A stretch of DNA of 64,000 nucleotides from Thermithiobacillus tepidarius DSM 3134 (GTDB lineage Bacteria; Pseudomonadota; Gammaproteobacteria; Acidithiobacillales; Thermithiobacillaceae), in contig NZ_AUIS01000008.1 in assembly GCF_000423825.1 (NCBI RefSeq), forward strand, positions 1 through 64,000, in the 5' to 3' direction. This document shows positions 53,714 through 60,811 of this stretch, piece by piece (the stretch's first letter is position 1; each line of letters begins with the position of its first letter). Below the pieces are notes generated by a model. That model searched no databases, was not told where the DNA came from, and worked only from the letters and a program-made list of their open reading frames with translations. The position numbers were made by a program, and so were the translations under genes.

Positions 53714-54979
53714 TCATTCCAGCACGTCCCCCGCCGCGGCCCGCTGCCGCTCCCGGGCCGCCGCCATGGGCCGCACTTCGGTCCAGTACATCCACATCAG
53801 CGACACCCAGATGATGCCGAACAGGAGCATGAAGACCGACGAGCGCACGCCGGTGAGATCCACCAGGGCGCCGAAGAGGATGGGCAGGATGAAGCCGCCC
53901 AGGCCGCCCATCAGCCCGACGATGCCGGAGATCACGCCGATGTTGTGCGGATACTGATCGGAGATGTACTTGAACACCGACGCCTTGCCGAAGGCCCAGG
54001 CCACGCCGACCACGAAGAGCAGCGCGGTGAAGACCCAGGCACTGAGCCCGATGTGGAAGGTCCGAGGACCGTCCACGGTATGAACGACGAAATCGGTGCG
54101 CGGATAGGACAGGAAAAATAGCGCCACCAGCGACACCCACAGCACCCACCAGGTGACGGTATGGGCGCCGTAGCGGTCGGCCAACCAGCCGCCGAAGGCG
54201 CGCAGCACGCCGCCCGGCAGCGAAAAGGCGGCGGCGAACAGGGCGGCGATCCGGATGTCAAAGCCGTATTCGGCGACGTAGTACTTGGTCATCCACAGGG
54301 CCAGCGCCACGTAGCCGCCGAAAACGATGGAATAGTACTGACAGTAGCGCCACACCCGCGGGTCCTTGAGCGCACGCAGCTGCTCGCCCACGGTCACCGT
54401 GGCCGACACCCGGTGCGCCGGGTCGGAGTAGGTCAGGAACCAGAAGAGCAATGCCATGACGAGCATGGCGGCGGCGTAGACGGTCGGCACCATGGTCCAG
54501 CCGTAGGCCACCACGATGGACGGCGCCACGAACTTGGTCAGCGCCGCCCCGGCGTTGCCGGCGCCGAAGATGCCCATGGCCAGGCCCTGGCGCGCCTTGC
54601 CGAACCAGCGGGCCACGTAGCTGATGCCCACCGAAAAGGCGCCGCCGGCCAGCCCCACGAAGAGCCCCAGCAGCAGAAACTGCCAGAACTCGCGGGCTTG
54701 GCCGATGAGGTAGAGGGGCAGGACGGTACTCAGCATCAGCGCGAAGAAAACGCTGCGGCCGCCGTACTTGTCGGTCAGCATGCCGAGCGGCAGGCGCACC
54801 AGGGAGCCGGTGAGCACGGGCGTGGCGGCCAGCAGGCCGAACTGGGTCTCGTTGAGTCCGAGCTGCTCCTTGATCGGAATGCCGATCACGGCAAACATCA
54901 TCCACACCGCGAAGCAAACGGTGAAAGCCAGCGTGCTCATGGTGAGCACGGCTATCTGCTGGTGGGTTTGCGTCGCCAT
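53714..54979 (-). CDS. narK: NarK-type nitrate/proton symporter (set 2, first narK)
   Basis: This 421-residue type I NarK has GLFVGLAGGAFSVGISYVARWF and GIVGLMGGLGGFILPI. It starts MATQTHQQIAVLTMSTLAF at 54979; an upstream ATG at 55081 is rejected because the extension is not NarK-like and would cover the regulatory region. It heads an apparently continuous operon narK-narK-narGHJI-ppiase. The NarL-like site at 55094 is 115 bp upstream. Confidence 0.92.
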   Translation of the reverse strand: MATQTHQQIAVLTMSTLAFTVCFAVWMMFAVIGIPIKEQLGLNETQFGLLAATPVLTGSLVRLPLGMLTDKYGGRSVFFALMLSTVLPLYLIGQAREFWQFLLLGLFVGLAGGAFSVGISYVARWFGKARQGLAMGIFGAGNAGAALTKFVAPSIVVAYGWTMVPTVYAAAMLVMALLFWFLTYSDPAHRVSATVTVGEQLRALKDPRVWRYCQYYSIVFGGYVALALWMTKYYVAEYGFDIRIAALFAAAFSLPGGVLRAFGGWLADRYGAHTVTWWVLWVSLVALFFLSYPRTDFVVHTVDGPRTFHIGLSAWVFTALLFVVGVAWAFGKASVFKYISDQYPHNIGVISGIVGLMGGLGGFILPILFGALVDLTGVRSSVFMLLFGIIWVSLMWMYWTEVRPMAAARERQRAAAGDVLE

Positions 54980-55093
54980 GGCTGTCCCTGGGTCCTGGAT
55001 AGGCGCATCGCTCTCATCGATGGATGAGACCTTTCCGTCGGGCCGCGGTTTGGCGGGCAGCCGGTGCGCGCCGGCCGGCAAAAGCGGCCGCCT

Positions 55094-55109
55094 ACCACCA
55101 AAGTGGTAG
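55094..55109. promoter_or_regulatory. NarL-like 7-2-7 palindrome between narK (set 2) and narX
   Basis: TACCACC-AA-AGTGGTA forms two inverted heptamers with a 2-bp spacer, the geometry bound by NarL/NarP (TACYYMT consensus, partly matched). The flanking bases extend the symmetry (CTACCAC...GTGGTAG). It lies 115 bp upstream of narK and about 130 bp upstream of narX. No FNR-type box is in this spacer. Confidence 0.65.
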
Positions 55110-55237
55110 CTTGATGAACGGCTAAGTTATTGCTAAAAATGAGATTTGCAGCTGGAAACTCGCGGGCGGAGCCCCCTGGCGGCTCCTTGGAGGTATCACC
55201 TCTGCTTCGGGAGGACGGTCGGTCGGACCGGAACCAC

Positions 55238-56760
55238 ATGCGGACATTGCAGAAGCTCTTCGCATCATCGCTGCTGCTGCGGCTGGGGGCGGGCCTGGGC
55301 GCTGTCGTCCTGCTGACCGTGCTCGGCATCGGCAGCGCCGCCATCCTGGCCAATACCCTGCCCGGTTCCACGGCCCAATGGGTGCGCGGGATCCTCGGCG
55401 CCGCGCTCTTCCTCACCCTGGCCGCCGTGGCGGTGACCCTGTACCACCTGCACACCGAACTGCTCGCTCCCCTGCGCGAACTGCTGCGCTGCGCAACCGC
55501 CTTCCGCCGGGGCGAGCTCGCCGCCCGCACCGCCTACGTGGGCGCCGACGAGTTGGGCCAGCTCGGCAGGGCCTTCAACGGCATGGCGGAAGACCTGGTC
55601 CGGCTGCAGGCCGAACAGGCGGCCCGCGTGGCTGCCAAGACAGCCGACCTGGAGCGCAGCAACCGCGCGCTGAATCTGCTGTACCAGTCCATCGCGCGGG
55701 TCTACAACGGCCCCCTGGCGCGCGAGACCTACCTGATCATGCTCAAGGATCTGGAAAACGGGCTCGGCGCGGAGCGCGGGATTGCCTGTCTGGTCGACGA
55801 GGACCGGGCGCGGGCCCGGGTGCTGGCCTCCACTCTGCGCCGCGAAGCGGATCCCGATTTCTGCCGCTTGAGCGGCTGCGCCGAATGCCTGCGCCGCCGC
55901 GGCGTGCACACGCGCCGGCTCGGCGGCCGGCGCGTGCTGGCTGTTCCCCTGCAGGATGCGCAGCGTCAACACGGCTTGCTGCAACTGCTGTTGCCAGAGC
56001 GCTGGGAAAGCGCCCCCTGGCAGAAACAGCTGCTCGACGCCCTATCCCGCCACTGCGGCGCGGCCATCGGCACCGCACGCCACCAGGAACAGCACCGTCG
56101 CCTGTCGCTGCTGGAGGAGCGCAGTGCCATCGCCCGCGAGCTGCACGACTCCGTCGCCCAGTCCCTGGCCTATATGCGCATCCAGGTGGCCCGCCTCGAA
56201 TCCGCCGTGCGGGAAGCGCCGAAGCAGCCGGCTGCCGACGGCGCCCTGGCGGAGCTCGGCACGGAGCTCGACACCGCCTGCCGCCAACTGCGCGGTCTCC
56301 TGTCCACCTTCCGCCTGAAAATCGAGGGCGGGCTCGGCCCGGCGCTCGAACAAACCGTGCGGGAGTTCGGCGGGCGCGGCAATCTCCCCATCACGCTGGA
56401 CGTGCGGCTGGCCGGCGAGCAGCTCTCGCCCAATGAGGAGATCCACCTGCTGCAGGTGCTGCGCGAGGCCCTGGCCAACGTCGTTCACCACGCCCGCGCC
56501 AGCCGGGCGCAGGTCACCGTGCATGGCGCTCCGGACGGCACGGTCGTGGCCACGGTCGAGGACGACGGCATCGGCATCCGGGCGGCGCCGGCGGCGCATC
56601 ATTACGGTCTGGCGATCATGCAGGAACGGGCGCGCAGCCTGCACGGCACGCTCGCGGTGGAGCCCCGCCGCCCCGCCGCCCCGCCGGCACCCGGGTCACC
56701 CTGGCCTTCACGCCCGCCGGCCGCTGCACGCCGCGCACCGCGAGCGGGAGTCCACGTTGA
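55238..56760 (+). CDS. narX: NarX-type nitrate-responsive histidine kinase, frame broken near the C-terminus
   Basis: This membrane kinase of about 504 residues has two helices (about 15-38 and 51-70), HAMP, a central region with C209, C214 and C217 (CRLSGCAEC), the HisKA_3 box with H303 (IARELHDSVAQS) and an HATPase domain. The loop between the helices is only about 12 residues, so the periplasmic nitrate-binding domain of NarX/NarQ is missing. Three tandem octamers at 56663-56686 shift the frame; deleting one gives the expected end GTRVTLAFTPA and a TGA at 56758 that overlaps the narL ATG. As sequenced, the frame runs on to 57448 through narL. Confidence 0.85.
56663..56686 (+). repeat. narX: Triplicated octamer CCCCGCCG causing a narX frameshift
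   Basis: Three exact tandem copies of CCCCGCCG. Eight bases per copy change the reading frame; two copies give the family-typical kinase C-terminus, three do not. This could be a slippage mutation, a phase-variable switch or an assembly error. Confidence 0.9.
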
Positions 56761-57434
56761 TGCCTCGGCGCCGCTCAGTGCTCGTCATCGACGATCACCC
56801 CCTGTTCCGCAAGGGCGTGGTGCAGCTTCTGCAATCCCGGGACGACTACGAGGTCGCGGGCGAAGCGCCCTCCGGCGCCGAAGGCATCGACTTGGCCCGG
56901 CGGCTGCGGCCCGATTGCATCCTACTGGACCTCAACCTCAAGGACATGAGCGGCATCGACGTGCTGAAATCGCTCAAGGCACACGATGCCGGCGCCTGCG
57001 TGCTCATGTTGACCGTCTCGGACGCGGCGGAGGACCTGGTCGACGCCCTGCGCGGCGGCGCCGATGGCTACCTGCTCAAGGACGCGGATCCGCAGGAACT
57101 GCTGTCGGGCCTGCACGCCGCCGCCCAGGGGCGCGTGGCCGTCAGCAGTCTCCTCACCGGCATCCTGGCCCAGGCCCTGCGCGGGGACGCCCTGCCCAGG
57201 ACACCCGCGGAAGCCGGCCTCACCGCGCAGGAGCGCGCCATCCTCGAACACGTTGCAGATGGGCAGAGCAACAAGGTGATCGCCCGGGAACTGGGCATCA
57301 GCGAGGGCACGGTCAAGGTGCATGTGAAGCACCTGCTGAAAAAACTCCGGCTGCGCTCGCGGGTGGAGGCGGCCGTCTGGGCCGTGGAGCACGGCTACCG
57401 GCCAAATCCCACGCACAACGGCAGTCGCCGGTGA
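56760..57434 (+). CDS. narL: NarL-type response regulator
   Basis: This 224-residue regulator has a receiver domain with D57 (PDCILLDLNL) and the conserved lysine in YLLKDAD, and a LuxR-type helix-turn-helix (LTAQERAILEHVADGQSNKVIARELGISEGTVKVHVKHLL). The sequence is close to NarL/NarP. The ATG at 56760 overlaps the TGA that ends narX in the restored frame (TGATG). Its stop codon lies in the first unit of a heptamer repeat. It probably binds the palindrome at 55094. Confidence 0.93.
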   Translation: MPRRRSVLVIDDHPLFRKGVVQLLQSRDDYEVAGEAPSGAEGIDLARRLRPDCILLDLNLKDMSGIDVLKSLKAHDAGACVLMLTVSDAAEDLVDALRGGADGYLLKDADPQELLSGLHAAAQGRVAVSSLLTGILAQALRGDALPRTPAEAGLTAQERAILEHVADGQSNKVIARELGISEGTVKVHVKHLLKKLRLRSRVEAAVWAVEHGYRPNPTHNGSRR

Positions 57435-57508
57435 TTGGTGATTGGTGATTGGTGATTGGTGATTGGTGATTGGTGATTGGTGATTGGTGATTGGTGATTG
57501 GTGATTGG
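57430..57508 (+). repeat. Heptamer tandem repeat (GGTGATT) downstream of narL
   Basis: Eleven perfect copies of GGTGATT plus two bases run from 57430 to 57508. The first copy includes the narL stop codon. The unit length makes copy-number variation likely; it does not change the narL product because the stop is in the first unit. Confidence 0.95.
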
Positions 57509-57618
57509 CAAGGCTGGGGCGGGACCGGAGCTCGGTCAAGAGGCGCCGTCGCGGCCGCGAACCACTCAGAAGGGCCATCCCCGGCGCCGCGCCCGCCATC
57601 CCATTGCCGCCCCCGGCC

Positions 57619-57641
57619 GTGGGAGCGGGCTTGCCCGCGAT
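57619..57641 (+). repeat. REP-like extragenic palindrome
   Basis: GTGGGAGCGGGCTTGCCCGC followed by GAT has the layout of the GTAGGAGCGAGCTTGCTCGCGAT REP family of Pseudomonas and relatives, with a hairpin GCGGGC/GCCCGC. A second copy in opposite orientation is at 63472. The 251-bp spacer 57435-57685 otherwise holds only the heptamer repeat. Confidence 0.75.
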
Positions 57642-57685
57642 CCGCCGTGCCGGCCGCCCGGATTGCGGAGCCGCCGGTCTACCGC

Positions 57686-58132
57686 TCATTCCGCGCAGCG
57701 CATGCACTGCACGTCGTAGCGGTCGATCCACTTCTGCAGGGCCTCGACGGCGGCCGCGCCGGTCGCCAGGGTGTCGAAGGCGTGCTCGGGGTCGTCGGGG
57801 CGCACCTTGGCGATCCAGGCGTCGTGGTAAGGATCGATGTTGACCAGGTTGGGCATCTCCAGCACCGCTTCGTTGACCGCGACCACGGTACCGGCGAAGG
57901 GGCAGGGCACGCCGCCGGCCCACTTGCCGCTCTCCAGGGTGGCCACGTGCCGGCCGGCCGCCAGGACCGTGCCCACCTTCTTGATGCGGATCTTCTGCAC
58001 CCGCCCGGCCATGGTCTGGGCCGGATCGGTGATGCCCAGGGTGACGGTGCCGTCCTCCTCCGGCCGGATCCACACATAGTCGAGATCGAAGAACAAATCG
58101 TCGGGCAACTCACAACCGCGGTATTCTGCCAT
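57686..58132 (-). CDS. GcvH/LbpA-like lipoyl-carrier protein
   Basis: This 148-residue protein has a biotinyl/lipoyl-type domain: VWIRPEEDGTVTLGITDPAQ at the start, then the lipoyl-lysine hairpin ATLESGKWAG with K70. The E-S-G-K context differs from typical GcvH (E-S-V-K) and resembles the lipoate-binding proteins (LbpA) of sHdr sulfur oxidation. The C-terminus has a C143-M-R-C146 pair. The ATG at 58132 follows GGGAGG and is preferred to one at 58144. No glycine cleavage genes are nearby. A consensus-like FNR box lies about 100 bp upstream. It may be served by the ligase-DUF116 fusion at 23308. Confidence 0.75.
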   Translation of the reverse strand: MAEYRGCELPDDLFFDLDYVWIRPEEDGTVTLGITDPAQTMAGRVQKIRIKKVGTVLAAGRHVATLESGKWAGGVPCPFAGTVVAVNEAVLEMPNLVNIDPYHDAWIAKVRPDDPEHAFDTLATGAAAVEALQKWIDRYDVQCMRCAE

Positions 58133-58225
58133 ACCCCCTCCCATGCCTCGCGGACATCACGCGCCGCGCGGCGGCGCGGCTTTCGGATCTTGGAAAGAGT
58201 CTAGGACCGGACGGCCTCGGCGTCA

Positions 58226-58239
58226 TTGATCTGGGTCAA
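58226..58239. promoter_or_regulatory. FNR/DNR-type box upstream of the lipoyl-carrier gene
   Basis: TTGATCTGGGTCAA, centred 100 bp upstream of 58132, in the 131-bp spacer after a DNR-type regulator gene. Confidence 0.8.
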
Positions 58240-58263
58240 GACGGCCGGGGCGGGTACGTCGGC

Positions 58264-58950
58264 TCAAACGCAGGTTTCGCGCCAGTGCCGCAGCTTGCCC
58301 AGATCGGGAATGCGGATCTGCGGACCGTCCAGCTCGATCAGGCCAAGGTCGCGCAGGGAGGCCAGCACCCGGGAAAAGGTCTCCGGCTTGATGCCCAGCC
58401 GCGAGGCGATGACGTTCTTGTGGGCGGGCAGTTGGAAGGTCGCCGTGCCCGACTGGGCGGGACAGTGCTCGAGCAGATAGCCGGCCACCCGCTGCCCGGC
58501 GGTCTCCAGGCTGAGGGCGCGCACGTCGTTGATGAGCTGATGCAGGCGCAGGCTGATGCTGGCCAGCATCTTCATGGCCATACTGTTGTTGGCCTTGAGG
58601 GTGCGGATGAAATCCGCCATGTCGATGCGCAGCAGCCGGGCCGGTCCCAGGGCCGCGGCGTAGACCGGATAGCGCCCGCCGAGAAAGACCACGGCCTCGG
58701 CGAAGGTCTCGCCCGCCTGAATGAGCTCGATCACCTTCTCGTTGCCGTCCGGCGCCAGCTTGAACAGGCGCATGCCGCCGCTGACGATGAAGTAAAAGGC
58801 GTCCGCCTTGTCCCCCTCGCGAAACAGCAGCGCGCCCGTCTCCAGTTCCAGGGAACGGGCATTGGCCGCGATCTGGGCCAGTTCGTCGGGGCTCAGCGCG
58901 GAAAAAAGCGGCGCCTGCCGCAGCAGCGTGGTGTCGGCGTCATTGAGCAT
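58264..58950 (-). CDS. Crp/Fnr-family regulator, DNR type (second copy)
   Basis: This 228-residue regulator starts MLNDADTTLLRQAPLFSALSPDELAQIAANARSLEL. It has the sensor beta barrel, a dimer helix (MKMLASISLRLHQLINDVRALSLE) and recognition helix KPETFSRVLASLRDLG with the E-x-x-S-R pattern. It lacks FNR-type cysteines, as the copy at 16102 does. Such proteins sense NO through haem in Pseudomonas. The ATG at 58950 is preferred over one at 58998 that adds non-conserved residues. Confidence 0.82.
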   Translation of the reverse strand: MLNDADTTLLRQAPLFSALSPDELAQIAANARSLELETGALLFREGDKADAFYFIVSGGMRLFKLAPDGNEKVIELIQAGETFAEAVVFLGGRYPVYAAALGPARLLRIDMADFIRTLKANNSMAMKMLASISLRLHQLINDVRALSLETAGQRVAGYLLEHCPAQSGTATFQLPAHKNVIASRLGIKPETFSRVLASLRDLGLIELDGPQIRIPDLGKLRHWRETCV

Positions 58951-59032
58951 GGCGGGGGTCCTAGCACGATCATAGTGCATGAACCGGCCCGCCGCCAACC
59001 TCGCGCCGGCCGCCCAGGCGCCGCGGGAATGC

Positions 59033-59551
59033 CTAGCGCTTGTCGCCCAGCGGCGCCAGCATCGGCGCGCCGACCTGGTAAGCCTCGTGGCAGGCGATGC
59101 ACTTGCTCAGAGTGCCGTCCAACTGCCGGAGCGTATGCCGGCCATCGGCGAGGCTTTCCGCATCCAGGGCGATCTGGTCGAAGTCGCTGTGCACGCTGAA
59201 GCCCAGTTGCCGGAACCCGGCCGGCAGCTTGCCCATCAGGCTCGGCGGCATATCATGGGTCGCCTGCCGGCCCATGGCGCGCGCCGCCTTGGCCACGGCG
59301 GCCATGTCATCCTGGGCCAGGGCCTGGGTCATCTGCTGGATGCCGCTCAGAAAGAGGCGCATCTCCTGCAGCAGCATGGCCTGTTCCCGGGGTTCCAGCG
59401 CCAGCGTCCGGCGCTGGTCCACCGGACCGGACAGCGCCGGGGCCGCTTGGCTTGCGCCATGGTGGTCGTGCTCGGCGGCCGGGGCCGCCGCGGCCGGCAA
59501 CAGGCCCAGGATGCCCGCCAGCAAGGTTGCCCGCATGTCTCGCTTCACCAT
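59033..59551 (-). CDS. Cytochrome c'-type periplasmic cytochrome
   Basis: This 172-residue secreted protein has signal peptide around MRATLLAGILGLLPAAAAPAAA-like residues 6-26, then a four-helix cytochrome. The single haem motif C-I-A-C-H lies near residue 153, close to the C-terminus, as in class II cytochromes (c'/c-556). Cytochrome c' binds NO and protects denitrifiers. Internal methionines in HDMPPSLMGKLPAGF may matter for haem ligation. Whether the ATG at 59551 or the one at 59536 is used is uncertain. It is divergent from the persulfide dioxygenase operon. Confidence 0.75.
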   Translation of the reverse strand: MVKRDMRATLLAGILGLLPAAAAPAAEHDHHGASQAAPALSGPVDQRRTLALEPREQAMLLQEMRLFLSGIQQMTQALAQDDMAAVAKAARAMGRQATHDMPPSLMGKLPAGFRQLGFSVHSDFDQIALDAESLADGRHTLRQLDGTLSKCIACHEAYQVGAPMLAPLGDKR

Positions 59552-59620
59552 CCCTCGTCGCTCTTGTTGTAATCGATACTAACCAGCATATCAGCATACC
59601 GAGGCCCGGCGCGGGCAGCC

Positions 59621-59634
59621 TTGACCAGGATCAA
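59621..59634. promoter_or_regulatory. FNR/DNR-type box between cytochrome c' and persulfide dioxygenase genes
   Basis: TTGACCAGGATCAA is centred 117 bp upstream of the plus-strand dioxygenase gene (59745) and 76 bp upstream of the minus-strand cytochrome gene (59551). The spacing favours the cytochrome. Confidence 0.75.
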
Positions 59635-59684
59635 GGACGGCGTGGCGTCGGACCCCTATACTGCGCCCCAAGAGTTGCAAAATT

Positions 59685-59696
59685 CATTAACTAATG
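59685..59696. promoter_or_regulatory. Candidate ArsR operator upstream of persulfide dioxygenase
   Basis: CATTA-AC-TAATG is a perfect short palindrome in an AT-rich patch (AATTCATTAACTAATGTACA) just upstream of the operon that encodes an ArsR-type regulator. It is the only such AT-rich palindrome nearby; the assignment is inference. Confidence 0.45.
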
Positions 59697-59744
59697 TACA
59701 ATTACCCATAACTGGACTGCCCCCAGTGGGCAAAAGGAGCCAAG

Positions 59745-60443
59745 ATGATTTTCCGGCAACTGTTCGATCCGACCACCTCCACCCTCACCTACCTGCTCGG
59801 CGACGAGGCCACGCGCCAGGCGGTGCTCATCGACTCCGTGCTGGAGCAGGTGGACCGCGACCTGGCCTTGCTGCAGGAACTCGGCCTGACCCTGGCCTAT
59901 ACCCTGGAAACCCACATCCACGCCGACCACGTCTCCGGCGCCAAGCGCCTGCGCGAGCTGACCGGCTGCAAGATCAGCGTGCCCGACCCGGCCAAGCTGG
60001 ACTGCGCGGACCTTCTGGTGCGCGAGGGCGAACCGCTGCAGCTGGGCAGCCTGCGCATCGAGCCGTTGCATACGCCCGGGCATACGGACGTGGATTTCTG
60101 CTATCGGGTGGGCGACCGCGTCTTCACCGGCGACACCCTGCTCATCGACGGCTGCGGACGCACCGACTTCCAGAGCGGCGATGCCGCCGCCCTGTACCGT
60201 TCGGTGCAGGACAAGCTCTTCACCCTGCCGGGCGAGACCCTGGTCTACCCGGGCCACGACTACAACCACCGGCGGGTGTCCAGCATCGAGCAGGAGCGCC
60301 TGCGCAATCCGCGCCTGGGCGGCGGCAAGACCCTGGACGAGTTCGTGGCCATCATGGACAACCTGAACCTGCCCAAGCCGGCGCAGATCGAGCGCGCCGT
60401 GCCGGCCAACCTGGGCTGCGGCCGGGCGGCCGCGGGCGCTTAG
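59745..60443 (+). CDS. Persulfide dioxygenase-like metallo-beta-lactamase protein (ETHE1 type)
   Basis: This 232-residue MBL-fold protein has metal motif H57-I-H59-A-D61-H62, then HTPGHTDVDFCY and VYPGHDYNHR. The FTGDTLLIDGCGRTDFQSGD segment is typical of ETHE1-type persulfide dioxygenases, which oxidise glutathione persulfide to sulfite. It opens an operon with an ArsR regulator, an MFS transporter and a rhodanese, a sulfide/persulfide detoxification arrangement. Confidence 0.88.
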   Translation: MIFRQLFDPTTSTLTYLLGDEATRQAVLIDSVLEQVDRDLALLQELGLTLAYTLETHIHADHVSGAKRLRELTGCKISVPDPAKLDCADLLVREGEPLQLGSLRIEPLHTPGHTDVDFCYRVGDRVFTGDTLLIDGCGRTDFQSGDAAALYRSVQDKLFTLPGETLVYPGHDYNHRRVSSIEQERLRNPRLGGGKTLDEFVAIMDNLNLPKPAQIERAVPANLGCGRAAAGA

Positions 60444-60451
60444 GAGGCACC

Positions 60452-60811
60452 GTGGCCAACCCGCGCTTCGCCCTCTTCTCCGAGGTCTTCGCCGCCCTCG
60501 CCCACCCCAAGCGCCTGGAGATCATCCACATTCTGGGCCGCGGCGAGCACACCGCCGGTCAGCTGGTGGAGCTGACCGGCCTGTCCAAGGCCAACGTTTC
60601 CCAACATCTCAACGTCCTCAAGGCACGCGGGCTGGTGCATTGCGAGAAGTGCGGCACCTTCTGCCACTACACCCTGACCACGCCCAAGGTGCTGGAGGCC
60701 TGCGAGCTGATGCGCCAGGTCGTCGTCGAGCAGATGGAGGAATTCACGGAAACGCGCCGGGCCCTGGCGACGGTGCTGCCCTTCCCCGAGGACCAGAAGG
60801 AGCGGGGATGA
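60452..60811 (+). CDS. ArsR-family regulator, possibly persulfide-sensing
   Basis: This 119-residue winged-helix repressor starts at GTG with AGGAGG 4 nt upstream, just after the dioxygenase stop. HTH region: HTAGQLVELTGLSKANVSQHLNVLKARGLV. It has C64, C67 and C71 (HCEKCGTFCHY), so it could be a thiol- or metal-sensing repressor; BigR/SqrR-type members use two cysteines to sense persulfide. The cysteine spacing here is tighter than in those, so the effector is uncertain. Its stop overlaps the MFS gene. Confidence 0.8.
   Translation: MANPRFALFSEVFAALAHPKRLEIIHILGRGEHTAGQLVELTGLSKANVSQHLNVLKARGLVHCEKCGTFCHYTLTTPKVLEACELMRQVVVEQMEEFTETRRALATVLPFPEDQKERG

Noticed and set aside
55111-55126. FNR-type box upstream of narX (TTGATGAACGG...)
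   Set aside because: Only the left half-site is present, without a matching right half at the correct spacing.
55130-57448. A single 772-codon frame covering the kinase and the whole narL region
   Set aside because: Only the part up to about 56662 is kinase-like. Beyond that it is low-complexity and overlaps the clear narL gene in another frame; it results from the octamer frameshift.
57430-57508. CRISPR array
   Set aside because: The units are 7 bp, contiguous and without spacers, and no cas gene is in the window.
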